Source: Henriciella sp.
GTDB taxonomy: Bacteria > Pseudomonadota > Alphaproteobacteria > Caulobacterales > Hyphomonadaceae
DNA: 36,379 nt
Direction: 5' to 3'
Assembly: GCA_029238175.1 (NCBI GenBank)
Contig: JAQWGO010000170.1
Location: 1-36,379 of the forward strand
Part shown: positions 1 to 8,560 of the stretch, piece by piece
Layout of the letters: the number at the start of each line of letters is the position of its first letter
Numbering within the stretch: position 1 is the first letter of the stretch
Notes under the pieces: model-generated
Told to the model about the DNA's origin: nothing
What the model saw: only the letters and a program-made list of their open reading frames with translations
Databases searched by the model: none
Position numbers and translations under genes: made by a program

Positions 1-23
1 ATTCTGTCCTTTGGGGCGGTAGC

Positions 24-38
24 GATCTGTAACAGATC
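24..38. repeat. Short inverted repeat (7-bp arms)
   Basis: GATCTGT and ACAGATC face each other around a single A. It lies just before a strong terminator, so it could be a small operator or belong to the end of an upstream gene. Frame 1 is open from base 1 to a TGA at 46-48, so the tail of an upstream coding region may be present, but too little is visible to name it. Confidence 0.3.
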
Positions 39-55
39 AACACAATGAATTTGCG

Positions 56-88
56 GGCCGGTTCCTTTTAGGAGCCGGCCTTTTTGTT
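56..88 (+). terminator. Rho-independent terminator before the gp15-like gene
   Basis: A 10-bp stem (56-65 with 71-80, one T-G wobble) closes a TTTTA loop and is followed by five Ts and then GTTTT. It would end transcription from an upstream gene outside the window. It lies only 12-15 bases before the ATG of the broken GTA tail gene. That is unexpected if gp15 were still part of a co-transcribed GTA tail operon. Confidence 0.8.
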
Positions 89-99
89 TTGGGGGTAAT

Positions 100-1115
100 A
101 TGGCCGAGATTGTTTTATCACAGGCGGGGGCGGCGGCAGGCGCGTCTGTGCTTCCGAACGGGCTGAGGGTTTTTGGGCAAGCTGTTTCTGGTGCTGCGAT
201 AGGCGCAGCGGTTGGGCGATTGAACCCAGCCGTGTTGGCGGCGTAGCCCCGACGCCGGCTCGGCCAGAACTCGTCCTTGTCGACAGCCGTTTCGGCGGCA
301 GGGCATCGGATATCGGCGTGTTGGTGGGTGTAGCGGCCAATCCCTGGCCGGGACGTGTGGTTCTGCAAGCGGGTGGTGACCTTGAGACGCTTTCTGAGCG
401 AGTGGTTTTTGATGCGCCTTGCGGTGTTGGTATGCTGCGAGATTCGTTGCCTGCTGGACCGCTTGGGCGATGGGACGAGGGCGCGCAAGTCACGCTATGG
501 ATGCCAGATGAAGACCTTTCGAGTGCAATAGATTCAGCGGTCTTAAGCGGTGCAAACAAGCTGCTGATAGAGAGGGCTGATGGTTGGGAGTTGCTCGCTT
601 GGCGTCAAGCGGTGCTTATTGATGAAGATACGTGGCAGCTAAAAGGGCTACTTCGTGGATTGTCGGGCACCCAAACGGGGGTTGCATCCGCCGGAGCGAG
701 AGTGCTGCTGGTCGATGATCGGCTTCAGTTTGTGGACATGAACAAAGACGAGATTGGCTTGAGTCTATCTTGGAAAGCGGGTGATGCAGATGCAGTATCG
801 TTCACGCACGAAGATAAAAACGGCCTTTCTTGGTGTGTCGGCCATTTGAAGGTAGAGGCATCTGGCACAGACTGGGCTGTGTCATGGACCAGACGCGGCG
901 CAGACATTGCCGACAACTGGAACCTTCCAGAGGCTGTGAATTCAGGCACGTTCCGAGTCGAAACTTACCTTGGTGAGGCTCTGGTTGAGAGTTTAGTGGT
1001 GCACGAGGCGAGGGTGAGTTTGTCATCGATCGGGATTGACCGAATTCGGGTCGCTGAAGTAGCTTCTGATAATCGCGTGGGTGAATGGGCTTCCATTCCG
1101 TTGTTTGCTGCTTAA
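100..1115 (+). pseudogene. Broken GTA gp15-like tail (host-specificity) gene: N-terminal start and C-terminal part in different frames
   Basis: The ATG at 100, preceded by GGGGG, begins a 48-residue frame (MAEIVLSQAGAAAG..., then a Gly/Ala-rich GAAIGAAVGR stretch). This looks like the hydrophobic N-terminus of GTA gp15/host-specificity tail proteins. It ends at TAG 244-246. A second frame, open from base 99 to 1115, carries from about 243 onward a sequence resembling the gp15 C-terminal region: P-x-RPELVLVD, then AANPWPG, LSGANKLLIE, LRGLSGTQTG and WTRRGADIADNW. Full gp15 proteins are usually over 1,000 residues, so several hundred central residues are absent and the two ends are out of frame. 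The simplest reading is an internal deletion with a frameshift near 225-245. The C-terminal part could still be translated from GTG 318 (265 aa). Family assignment is from memory of gp15 sequences. A separately encoded C-terminal tail subunit is a less likely alternative. Confidence 0.65.
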
Positions 1116-1147
1116 GTGTGTGTTGAACGCATTACACAGCAGGTTCC

Positions 1148-1993
1148 ATGAGCAAGAAATTATACTCGATACTTGGTGTCGCGCAGGGCGCGAGTGCTGA
1201 TGAAATTCGCCGCGCTTACAAGCGTAAGGCAAAAGACCTGCATCCTGATCTACACCCAGACGACGAAGTTAAACTTGCCGCTTTCAAAGAGGCTTCTTCT
1301 GCATACGAAATATTAGGCGACGAAAAAAAACGCGCTCAGTATGATCGCGGCGAGATTGATGATGAGGGTAACCCGCGCGGTTTTGCTGGCGGCGGCGGAC
1401 GTGGTGGCTTTGATGGCACTCATGGTGGTTATCAAGGTGATCCTTTTGAGGACATTTTTTCCGGTATGTTTGGTGCCGGACGACGACGCCCCGGTCCGCG
1501 TAAGGGGGCTGATATGCGCTACCGGGTCGATATCGCGTTTGAAGACTCGGTGACCGGTGCACGGCGCGAAATGATGATGGCGGATGGACGTGTGTTGAAC
1601 GTCTCCATTCCGGCTGGAATCGAATCGGGCCGGACGTTGCGGCTGAAAAGCCAGGGCCAATCCTCACCAAATGGCGGCCCACCGGGCGATGCTTTGCTGG
1701 AAGTGAATGTGCGGCCAAGCAAAGTCTGGGTGCGTGATGGTAATGACTTGCGTATGACGGTGTCTGTTCCGCTTCGCACGGCGCTTCTGGGTGGAAGCGT
1801 CGAAGTTACAACGCCGGGCGGTCCGGTGACGTTGAAAGTGCCTGAAGGATCGAATTCCGGTGCAACGCTGCGTTTAAGAGGTAAGGGCGTTCAGGTGAAA
1901 ACGCCGGGACATCTATACGCGCGTCTTGAGGTGATGATTGAGGATCCCAAGGACCCGCAATTACGTGATTGGGCAAGAGGTTACAGTGGATGA
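1148..1993 (+). CDS. DnaJ/CbpA-type J-domain co-chaperone
   Basis: This 281-residue cytoplasmic protein would stimulate the ATPase of DnaK and deliver substrates to it. The J domain covers about residues 3-68, with the HPD motif at residues 32-34. A Gly/Phe-rich linker follows (about 75-100), then the two beta-rich substrate-binding domains of class II DnaJ proteins to the end. The CxxCxGxG zinc-finger repeats of classical DnaJ are absent, so this is a CbpA-like protein and not the main dnaJ. The ATG is preceded by GCAGG. It begins 32 bases after the broken GTA tail gene and has no evident partner chaperone gene beside it. It may be transcribed on its own. Confidence 0.88.
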   Translation: MSKKLYSILGVAQGASADEIRRAYKRKAKDLHPDLHPDDEVKLAAFKEASSAYEILGDEKKRAQYDRGEIDDEGNPRGFAGGGGRGGFDGTHGGYQGDPFEDIFSGMFGAGRRRPGPRKGADMRYRVDIAFEDSVTGARREMMMADGRVLNVSIPAGIESGRTLRLKSQGQSSPNGGPPGDALLEVNVRPSKVWVRDGNDLRMTVSVPLRTALLGGSVEVTTPGGPVTLKVPEGSNSGATLRLRGKGVQVKTPGHLYARLEVMIEDPKDPQLRDWARGYSG

Positions 1994-2051
1994 CTGAACT
2001 TGAACGCAATCATTCACAAACCATTCAGCGCTGTTCATTCATATCGTTTGC

Positions 2052-2366
2052 ATGATGAAAAAGATCATCCTTTCTGCGGCCTTTGCGGCGCTATCGTTTT
2101 CGGCTTTGCCGGCGATGGCGGCTGCGCAACTGGGCAACTCATTCACAGCGGATGAGGCGCGAAACGCGCGGGATAAGGGCGATGTTGTTCCTTTGCGGGA
2201 AATTTTCCGGAAACTGAAGCGTCAACATGGCGGCTATCAAGTGGATGCAAACCTGTTCAATAAGAATGGTGGACAGGTTTATGTTATTGATTGGATGACC
2301 GGAAAGGGCGAGCGCGTTCGTTTTGCAATCGACGCGAAGTCTGGACGTGTTATCTCTTCGAGCTAA
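2052..2366 (+). CDS. Secreted PepSY-domain protein
   Basis: This 104-residue protein has a cleavable signal peptide (MMKKIILS..., AMAAAQ near residues 20-26) and a single PepSY-like module over about residues 33-103, including the VYVIDWMTGKGERV strand pair. PepSY proteins are small periplasmic or membrane domains often encoded beside PhoP/PhoQ-type regulators. The second of the two adjacent ATG codons (2055) is equally possible as the start. The stop lies 10 bases before the response regulator start, so the two are probably co-transcribed. A role as an accessory or feedback ligand of the neighbouring kinase is an inference. Confidence 0.8.
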   Translation: MMKKIILSAAFAALSFSALPAMAAAQLGNSFTADEARNARDKGDVVPLREIFRKLKRQHGGYQVDANLFNKNGGQVYVIDWMTGKGERVRFAIDAKSGRVISSS

Positions 2367-2376
2367 GGTTGGTGCT

Positions 2377-3063
2377 ATGAGAATACTTGTTGTTGAAGAT
2401 GAAGCTGATCTGCGTCGCCAATTGGCCGATGCACTGACGCATGCGGGATATGCCGTAGACCTTGCCGCAGATGGTGAGGACGGGCATTTCCTTGGTGATA
2501 CAGAACCATACGATGCGGTGATCCTTGATCTTGGTTTGCCTAAAATGGACGGCGTTTCGATTCTTGAACGCTGGCGTGAGGATGGGAAGACTTTCCCGGT
2601 TATGATTCTTACGGCGCGCGATCGTTGGAGCGAAAAAGTTGCTGGTTTTGATGCTGGCGCGGATGATTACGTCACGAAGCCGTTTTATACAGAAGAAGTT
2701 CTCGCGCGTTTGCGGGCATTGCTTCGCCGGGCTTCGGGTCATGCGGTTGCTGCGATTGAGGCTGGTTCACTGCGCCTTGATACGCGCGCGGCGCGTGCCA
2801 CAGTCAACGGTGAGCCGATCAAGCTGACTGCGCATGAGTACAAGGTGCTTAGCTATCTTATCCATCATCAGGGCCGGGTCGTTCCGCGGACTGAGCTGGT
2901 TGAGCATATTTATGATCAGGATTTTGATCGCGACTCGAACACGATTGAAGTCTTCATCGGACGTCTGCGCAAAAAGATCGGTACTGACCGCATTCAAACC
3001 GAGCGCGGCCTTGGTTATCGATTAGTCACACCAGAAGACGAGCGAGCGAGTGTTGTCGGCTAG
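2377..3063 (+). CDS. OmpR/PhoP-family response regulator (first pair)
   Basis: This is a 228-residue DNA-binding response regulator. The receiver domain (residues 1-115) shows the acidic pocket at E7-D8, the phosphoacceptor D51 in VILDLGLPKMDG, and the conserved Lys in VTKPF. The C-terminal winged helix (about 128-222) contains AHEYKVL and RLRKKIG, typical of the OmpR class. ATG 2377 is preferred over an upstream in-frame start (2323) because MRILVVEDE is the usual N-terminus and an AAGG lies just upstream, overlapping the PepSY stop. The cognate kinase follows 24 bases later. The layout resembles PhoP/FeuP systems of alphaproteobacteria. The signal sensed is not evident. Confidence 0.92.
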   Translation: MRILVVEDEADLRRQLADALTHAGYAVDLAADGEDGHFLGDTEPYDAVILDLGLPKMDGVSILERWREDGKTFPVMILTARDRWSEKVAGFDAGADDYVTKPFYTEEVLARLRALLRRASGHAVAAIEAGSLRLDTRAARATVNGEPIKLTAHEYKVLSYLIHHQGRVVPRTELVEHIYDQDFDRDSNTIEVFIGRLRKKIGTDRIQTERGLGYRLVTPEDERASVVG

Positions 3064-3087
3064 ACCCGTTTCGGGCTAGGCGGGATT

Positions 3088-4497
3088 ATGGACGCGCCAA
3101 GCAAACCCAAAAACAGATTCCAGCAATTGTCGCTGGCTAAGCGGCTATTGCTGGGCGCGCTTTTGTGGAGCGTGCTGCTGGTTGTGGGCGGTGTTTTTGC
3201 GATATCCGCAGTTTATCGAACTGAGGCGATCAACCTGCTTGATGATGAGCATGAAGTTACAATCCGAACTTTAGCCCAAGCGATAAGACCGCTTGACGAT
3301 GGTACGGGCCGGATTGAAGATTTAGCAGACAAACACCCGCCAGACCCACGGTTCACCATACCACTTTCAGGCAAGTACTGGATGATTGTTGCGGTCGATG
3401 AAGCTGGAGAGCTGGCCGGAAGCATTCGATCTCGCAGTATCTTTGACGAAGATATTGTTTGGCCCAGCACCTTCACCGAACAGGCCTTAAACAATCCTGG
3501 AATTGCTGTTGATTTCAATACGAATGACCGAACCGATGAGCCGTTGCGCGTGTCGGTACAGGCGACGCGGTACCCTGAAAGAGAGAACCCTGTCCTGCTG
3601 GTGGCGGCATCGGATCGGACGTTGACGATGGAGGGTGTCGACCGTCTTCGGACAATTCTCTTACTCGCAATGCTCGGTTTAGCTGGCGGGACGCTGATCG
3701 CGATGGCACTGGGTCTGCGGTACGCCTTGCGGCCTTTAGAGCGCATCCAGGCCGATATTACCGAAGTGCGTGAGGGGCGGCTTGCATCATTGGATGGAGA
3801 TTATCCGGTTGAGGTTCAACCGCTTAGCGAGGAGTTGAACAAACTGCTTGAGCATAATCGATCTGTCGTAACCCGCGCCCAAACCTATGTTGGAAACTTG
3901 GCGCATGCGTTGAAGACGCCGCTTGCGGTGCTGCGTAATGAGGCGACAGACGAGACGCAACTCGCAGAGATCGTTCGGCGGCAGACCGAAACCATGCATT
4001 CCAATGTCGACCACTATTTGCGCCGGGCGCAAGCTGCGGCTCGCGCCGAAGCGCTCGGTGTGCGTACTCAAGTGTCTGGCGGCGTTGATGGCTTGGCGAG
4101 GATGATGAACAAGCTGTTCGCAGCGGATGGCAAGACGGTCACCGTTGAGATTTCAGATGCTCTTTATGTTCGAGCTGAGCAGCAAGATTTAGAAGAGATG
4201 CTGGGTAATTTGCTCGACAATGCCTGTAAGTGGGCCGCCGCAGACGTACAGGTTACGGCTTCAGAAGCTGATAATGGCATGGTCGTGATCAATGTCGACG
4301 ATGATGGTCCCGGTCTTTCCCCAGAAGAGCGTGAAGAGGCGGTGAAGCGGGGTATCCGGTTGGATGAAACCGCGCCTGGGACGGGCTTGGGCCTTTCCAT
4401 TGTTGCCGATATTGCAGGCATGAATGGTGGGGGTCTAACTTTATCAGATAGCCCATTGGGCGGGTTGAGGGCGTCAGTCGCGCTGCGCCGGGCCTGA
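3088..4497 (+). CDS. PhoQ-like sensor histidine kinase (first pair)
   Basis: This 469-residue inner-membrane kinase is the probable partner of the preceding regulator. Two membrane segments (about residues 18-42 and 190-212) flank a periplasmic sensor domain. A HAMP-like linker (LRYALRPLERI) and the H-box GNLAHALKTPLAVL follow, with phosphoacceptor H273. The HATPase domain shows N378 in LLDNACKWA, DDDGPGL, and GTGLGLSI. The spelling HALKTPLAVL is close to that of PhoQ (HSLKTPLAVL), which argues for the PhoQ/FeuQ class. The sensor domain is rich in acidic residues, as in divalent-cation or peptide-sensing PhoQ proteins, but the ligand cannot be read from the sequence. Confidence 0.9.
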   Translation: MDAPSKPKNRFQQLSLAKRLLLGALLWSVLLVVGGVFAISAVYRTEAINLLDDEHEVTIRTLAQAIRPLDDGTGRIEDLADKHPPDPRFTIPLSGKYWMIVAVDEAGELAGSIRSRSIFDEDIVWPSTFTEQALNNPGIAVDFNTNDRTDEPLRVSVQATRYPERENPVLLVAASDRTLTMEGVDRLRTILLLAMLGLAGGTLIAMALGLRYALRPLERIQADITEVREGRLASLDGDYPVEVQPLSEELNKLLEHNRSVVTRAQTYVGNLAHALKTPLAVLRNEATDETQLAEIVRRQTETMHSNVDHYLRRAQAAARAEALGVRTQVSGGVDGLARMMNKLFAADGKTVTVEISDALYVRAEQQDLEEMLGNLLDNACKWAAADVQVTASEADNGMVVINVDDDGPGLSPEEREEAVKRGIRLDETAPGTGLGLSIVADIAGMNGGGLTLSDSPLGGLRASVALRRA

Positions 4498-4545
4498 TAA
4501 ACTTGCCGCAGTGGCAAAAGCACATTCTCACTCTATAGCAACTTT

Positions 4546-4980
4546 ATGAGAGCTCGTACAAAACGCCTTTATGCCGTCGCCGTCGCTGGCGTATTGATCG
4601 TGTCCGCTGTTGCTTTGGCAAGCGTGGCATTAGGGCGGCATGCCGATCTATTCTACACACCGCAAATGCTGGTTGAGCGCGGTATGCCTGAGATAGGGCA
4701 ACGCGTGCGGGTCGGCGGCTTTGTTCAAATTGGCTCGCTTCGCAATGGTGAGGGCGCGCAAATCCTGTTTCGTATCGAAGATGGTTCAGGCGAAACCGTT
4801 GAGGCTGCTTATACTGGAATTAAGCCGGACCTCTTTCGTGAGGGTGAAGGTGTTGTTGCTACGGGCAGCTTTGTTGAGGCATCCGATACATTCATGGCTG
4901 AAGAAATTCTCGCCAAACATGATGAAAACTACCAGCCGCGTGAGCTTGAGGGGCTAGATAAGCCAACCCCAGCTTACTAG
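4546..4980 (+). CDS. ccmE: Cytochrome c maturation heme chaperone CcmE
   Basis: CcmE (144 aa) binds heme covalently in the periplasm and passes it to the CcmF/CcmH ligase that attaches it to apocytochromes c. One N-terminal membrane anchor (about residues 8-30) is followed by an OB-fold domain. The heme-binding motif AKHDENYQP carries H125 and Y129, the expected ligand pair. Length is normal. No clear ribosome-binding site precedes the ATG. In many alphaproteobacteria ccmE sits in a ccmI-ccmE-ccmF-ccmH run. Here the next gene is an OsmC fusion, and neither ccmF nor ccmH is in the window. Confidence 0.93.
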   Translation: MRARTKRLYAVAVAGVLIVSAVALASVALGRHADLFYTPQMLVERGMPEIGQRVRVGGFVQIGSLRNGEGAQILFRIEDGSGETVEAAYTGIKPDLFREGEGVVATGSFVEASDTFMAEEILAKHDENYQPRELEGLDKPTPAY

Positions 4981-5066
4981 GCCGATCACGGTTTCGCGAT
5001 TTTTCTTTGATTGGTAAGTGAAGAGTGGCAGTCCTATCTCTGTGCGACAGAGATGGAGATTTGTAG

Positions 5067-6293
5067 ATGGCCAGCGAAAAAGTCGAGTTTGACAGTCCAC
5101 AAGGTGAAACCCTTTCCGGTGTGTTAGAGCGTCCAAGCGGCGAGGCCCGCGGATGGGCTGTGTTTGCTCACTGTTTCATGTGTTCAAAGACTGGACTTGC
5201 CGCTAGTCGGATTGCCCGCGGCCTCGCGGCGCAAGGTATCGGGACGCTGCGGTTCGATTTTACCGGGCTTGGCGATTCGGGCGGTGACTTCTCTGGCACA
5301 GGTTTCTCAACCAATGTTGATGACCTCATAGCCGCCACAAACTGGATGTCAGATCAAGGGCGTCCTGTCTCGTTAATGGTCGGACATTCGCTTGGAGGCG
5401 CTGCAACTGTGGTTGCGGCAGCCCGGCTTCCAGATATTAAAGCCGTTGTGACAATTGGTGCACCCTCCGACGCGGATCATGTGGTTGATCAGTTCTCGCA
5501 GCACGTTCCTGAAATTGAAGCCAAGGGCGAAGCGGTTGTTGATCTTGCTGGGCGTCCTTTCACTCTGCGCAAATCATTCATCGATGACGTTAAAGGCGCC
5601 AAGGTTCGTGACGCTGCTGCAGCGTTGAAGCGCCCGCTGATGGTTATGCATTCCCCGGTGGATGATGTTGTGGGTATCGATAATGCGACGGGCCTGTTCT
5701 TGGCAGCGAAGCACCCAAAGAGCTTCGTCAGCCTTGATCATGCGGGACATCTTTTAACGCGATCAGAGGACGCTGATTTCGTTGTTGAAGTCATTGCGGG
5801 TTGGTCGCGCCGCTATATCGGTATGGTAGATACTTCTGCCCAAGCCGTGCAACAAACGCACGAAGTCGTCGTTCGCGAGACGCGCGCAGATGGCCCATAT
5901 CAGAATGAAATCTTCATTGAGGGTGAGTGTTATTTGGCCGACGAACCAGCGAGTGTTGGCGGTTCGGGCACGGTGCCAGATCCATATGCGTGGGTAACTG
6001 CAGGACTTGGTGCATGCACATCAATGACCATACGCATGTATGCTGCCCGCAAGGGTTGGGACGTTGAACGCGTGAGTGTCAGTTTAAACCACGACAAACG
6101 TCATCTCGACGACTGTTCAGATTGTGGCCCAAAGGATCGCATCGATGTCTTCACGCGCGACATTCTGATTGAAGGTAACTTGGATGATACCCAGCGTGAA
6201 AGACTGTTAGAGATTGCCGATCGGTGCCCTGTTCACCGAACTTTGGAGGGCGAAGCTGTTATTCAAACGCGCGCTGCCACAAATCCGGCTTAA
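5067..6293 (+). CDS. Bifunctional alpha/beta hydrolase - OsmC family protein
   Basis: The 408-residue protein joins two cytoplasmic domains. Residues 1-245 form an alpha/beta hydrolase with the nucleophile elbow GHSLGG (S108), an acid in SPVDDVV and a His in DHAGHLL. Residues about 265-405 form an OsmC-type domain with the peroxidatic cysteine C317 in GLGACTSMTIRM and the resolving cysteine C387 in RCPVHRTLEG. OsmC proteins reduce organic hydroperoxides, and in this fusion the hydrolase part could release or supply the lipid substrate (inference). The ATG at 5067 follows TGGAG. It lies 86 bases after ccmE and 57 bases before the degP start, so it may be part of the same run. Confidence 0.93.
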   Translation: MASEKVEFDSPQGETLSGVLERPSGEARGWAVFAHCFMCSKTGLAASRIARGLAAQGIGTLRFDFTGLGDSGGDFSGTGFSTNVDDLIAATNWMSDQGRPVSLMVGHSLGGAATVVAAARLPDIKAVVTIGAPSDADHVVDQFSQHVPEIEAKGEAVVDLAGRPFTLRKSFIDDVKGAKVRDAAAALKRPLMVMHSPVDDVVGIDNATGLFLAAKHPKSFVSLDHAGHLLTRSEDADFVVEVIAGWSRRYIGMVDTSAQAVQQTHEVVVRETRADGPYQNEIFIEGECYLADEPASVGGSGTVPDPYAWVTAGLGACTSMTIRMYAARKGWDVERVSVSLNHDKRHLDDCSDCGPKDRIDVFTRDILIEGNLDDTQRERLLEIADRCPVHRTLEGEAVIQTRAATNPA

Positions 6294-6350
6294 TGATCTT
6301 TAATGAAATGAAGACTGTTACTATCGTAAAATTGATCCAAATAGGTTGTA

Positions 6351-7868
6351 ATGAAAACCCTAGAGGCGAAGAACACTATGAAATTACTCGGCATTTCTCG
6401 AAACGCGTTATTGGCAGGCTTGATCGGTGCAGGCGCAATGGGGACCTTTATTCTGGGCCCGCAATTCCAAGATGCTGACGCTAGACCGATTGTTCTTGAG
6501 GCACCCGTTGGAGCACCGCTATCTTTTGCTGACCTAATTGAGCAGGTCAGCCCCGCTGTTGTTGGCGTTCGTGTTCGCACTGAAGTCCAACCAAGCGAGC
6601 GCGAAAAATCAGAACGTGAGCGTTTGCTTGAGCAGTTCGGATTGATCCCTCGTGATGAAGAGCCCGAGCCGCGCGAAGGTTTTGGTCAGGGATCTGGTTT
6701 CTTTATTTCTGAAGAAGGCCACATCGTTACGAACCACCACGTTGTTGACGACGCTGTTGAGATTGAGGTCATCCTAGATGATGGAACGAGCCTCGATGCG
6801 GAAGTGGTTGGTACGGACCGCGAAACCGATCTCGCCGTTTTGAAAGTCAAAGATGCTGGCAAGTATGAGTATGTCGACTTTGGCGCTTCGGCGCAGTTGC
6901 GACGCGGTGACTGGGTTGTGGCGATTGGTAACCCGTTAGGTTTCTCTGGGACGGCGACCGCTGGTATTGTATCGGCAATTGGTAAACCAGGCGATTTTCA
7001 GCGCTCACGTTCTTACACGGATTTCTTGCAAATCGATGCGGCGATCAACCGTGGTAATTCTGGTGGCCCGACATTCAACATGAATGGCCAAGTTGTGGGT
7101 GTAAACTCATGGATTGCGTCAACTTCCGGCGGATCAATCGGGCTTGGTTTTGCCATCCCGGCTGAGCTGGTCGATGATGTTACTCAGACGCTTATCTCAG
7201 AAGGCAAAGTTTCTCGCGGCTATCTTGGCGTTCTTATTGGTAACGTGACTGAAGATATTGCCGCAGCCATCGGCCTTGATGAGCCGAACGGTGCAATTGT
7301 CAGCAGCGTTACAAAGGATGGACCAGCTGACAAATCTGGCCTTGAACGCGGCGATATCATCATAAAAGTGAATGGGACTTCTGTCTCTGATGCAACCACA
7401 ACGACACGTCTCGTGGGGGCCTTGGCGGCAGGTTCGCGAAACAAGTTCGAAGTGCTGCGTGATGGCAAATCCCAAGTGATCAACGTCACGGTTGGCGAAC
7501 GTCCGGATAATCTCGGCCTATCAGCAATCACGGTTCCCGATACTGAAGACGAATCTGAGGGTAAAGAAGGGCCGCTAGGCGTCACGCTTCGACCTCTCGA
7601 TAAGGAAACACGAGAGAAATTGAACCTTGCGTCTGATGAGGCGGGTATGATCATCACCGAGCTTGATAGCGATAGCGTTCTTTACAAAGAAGGAATTCGC
7701 GCCGGCATGGTGATCCTGGACGTGAACTATAAGAAACTCGACAGCCTCACCGTTCTAGAGAAAGAACTTAGTGAAGCTCGGTCGAGTGGGCGCAACCGCC
7801 TTCTTATGGCTGTGCACACTGGAAATGGGACAGTCTTTATCGCTGTTGATGTCAGCGAAGACGACTAG
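6351..7868 (+). CDS. degP: DegP/HtrA (Do family) periplasmic serine protease
   Basis: This 505-residue protease and chaperone would degrade or hold misfolded envelope proteins. An N-terminal signal or anchor (LLAGLIGAGAMGTFILG) precedes a trypsin-like domain with catalytic H130 (NHHVVDD), D160 (ETDLAVLKV) and S237 (RGNSGGP). PDZ1 covers about residues 270-365 and PDZ2 about 400-500. The start could be ATG 6351 (weak AGG upstream) or ATG 6378 (nine codons later, with GAGG upstream). Either leaves the signal intact. The response regulator begins 17 bases after the stop, so the protease and the second two-component pair are probably one transcript, as expected for an envelope-stress operon. Confidence 0.94.
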   Translation: MKTLEAKNTMKLLGISRNALLAGLIGAGAMGTFILGPQFQDADARPIVLEAPVGAPLSFADLIEQVSPAVVGVRVRTEVQPSEREKSERERLLEQFGLIPRDEEPEPREGFGQGSGFFISEEGHIVTNHHVVDDAVEIEVILDDGTSLDAEVVGTDRETDLAVLKVKDAGKYEYVDFGASAQLRRGDWVVAIGNPLGFSGTATAGIVSAIGKPGDFQRSRSYTDFLQIDAAINRGNSGGPTFNMNGQVVGVNSWIASTSGGSIGLGFAIPAELVDDVTQTLISEGKVSRGYLGVLIGNVTEDIAAAIGLDEPNGAIVSSVTKDGPADKSGLERGDIIIKVNGTSVSDATTTTRLVGALAAGSRNKFEVLRDGKSQVINVTVGERPDNLGLSAITVPDTEDESEGKEGPLGVTLRPLDKETREKLNLASDEAGMIITELDSDSVLYKEGIRAGMVILDVNYKKLDSLTVLEKELSEARSSGRNRLLMAVHTGNGTVFIAVDVSEDD

Positions 7869-7885
7869 GTCGAAAGGAGATCGCG

Positions 7886-8560
7886 ATGCGCGTTCTGGTA
7901 ATTGAAGATGACCGCGAGCATGCTGAGTTCATTGAGAAGGTTCTCGGTGAAGCTGGCCATGATGTCGAAACGATTGAAGACGGTGTTGGCGGGCTGACAA
8001 GAGCCCGCGAAGACCAGTTCGATGCGTTGGTTGTTGACCGTATGCTTCCTGAGAAGCCGGGTCTGCAGTTGGTTGAAGAATTTAGGAATGGCGGCGGTAC
8101 AACGCCTGCTTTGTTTCTTTCAGCCCTCTCTGATGTCGACAATCGCGTTGAAGGTTTGAAGGTTGGAGCGGACGACTATCTAGCTAAACCGTTCGCACCT
8201 GAAGAGCTCGTTGCGCGTGTCGAGGCGTTAGGTCGCCGGCAGACAAATAGCGAGCCACCCGTAACAAAACTAAAGGTGGGCGATCTGGAAATGGATCTTC
8301 TGTCTCGCAAAGTGACACGCGGTGATACACGCATTGACCTTCAGCCGCGTGAGTTCAAATTGCTCGAGTATTTGATGCGTCATGCTGGTCAAACAGTAAC
8401 GCGAACAATGCTTCTGGAGAAAGTTTGGAACTATCACTTCGACCCACAGACGAACGTGATTGATGTCCATATCTCTCGCTTGCGTGCGAAGATCGATAAA
8501 GAGTTTGAATCGCAATTGTTGCAAACGGTACGCGGCGCGGGTTACTGCCTACAGGCATGA
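7886..8560 (+). CDS. OmpR-family response regulator (second pair)
   Basis: This 224-residue regulator has a receiver domain with E7-D8-D9, phosphoacceptor D51 (VVDRMLPEKPG) and the Lys in LAKPF. An OmpR-type winged helix follows, with PREFKLLEYLM and DVHISRLRAKI. A strong AAAGGAG lies 8 bases before the ATG. Its last codons overlap the kinase start (ATGA at 8557-8560), implying translational coupling. It follows degP closely, so DegP-dependent envelope state may be among its outputs (inference). The first regulator in this window is a separate paralogue. Confidence 0.92.
   Translation: MRVLVIEDDREHAEFIEKVLGEAGHDVETIEDGVGGLTRAREDQFDALVVDRMLPEKPGLQLVEEFRNGGGTTPALFLSALSDVDNRVEGLKVGADDYLAKPFAPEELVARVEALGRRQTNSEPPVTKLKVGDLEMDLLSRKVTRGDTRIDLQPREFKLLEYLMRHAGQTVTRTMLLEKVWNYHFDPQTNVIDVHISRLRAKIDKEFESQLLQTVRGAGYCLQA

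Noticed and set aside
1-50. Possible tRNA fragment around GGGGCGGTAGCGATCTGTAACAGATC
   Set aside because: The D-arm-like and anticodon-like pieces do not give a 7-base anticodon loop and no T-arm or acceptor stem follows.
68-559. Minus-strand open frame across the broken tail gene
   Set aside because: The product is Pro/Ser/Arg-rich with no domain, while the plus strand carries recognisable gp15-like sequence.
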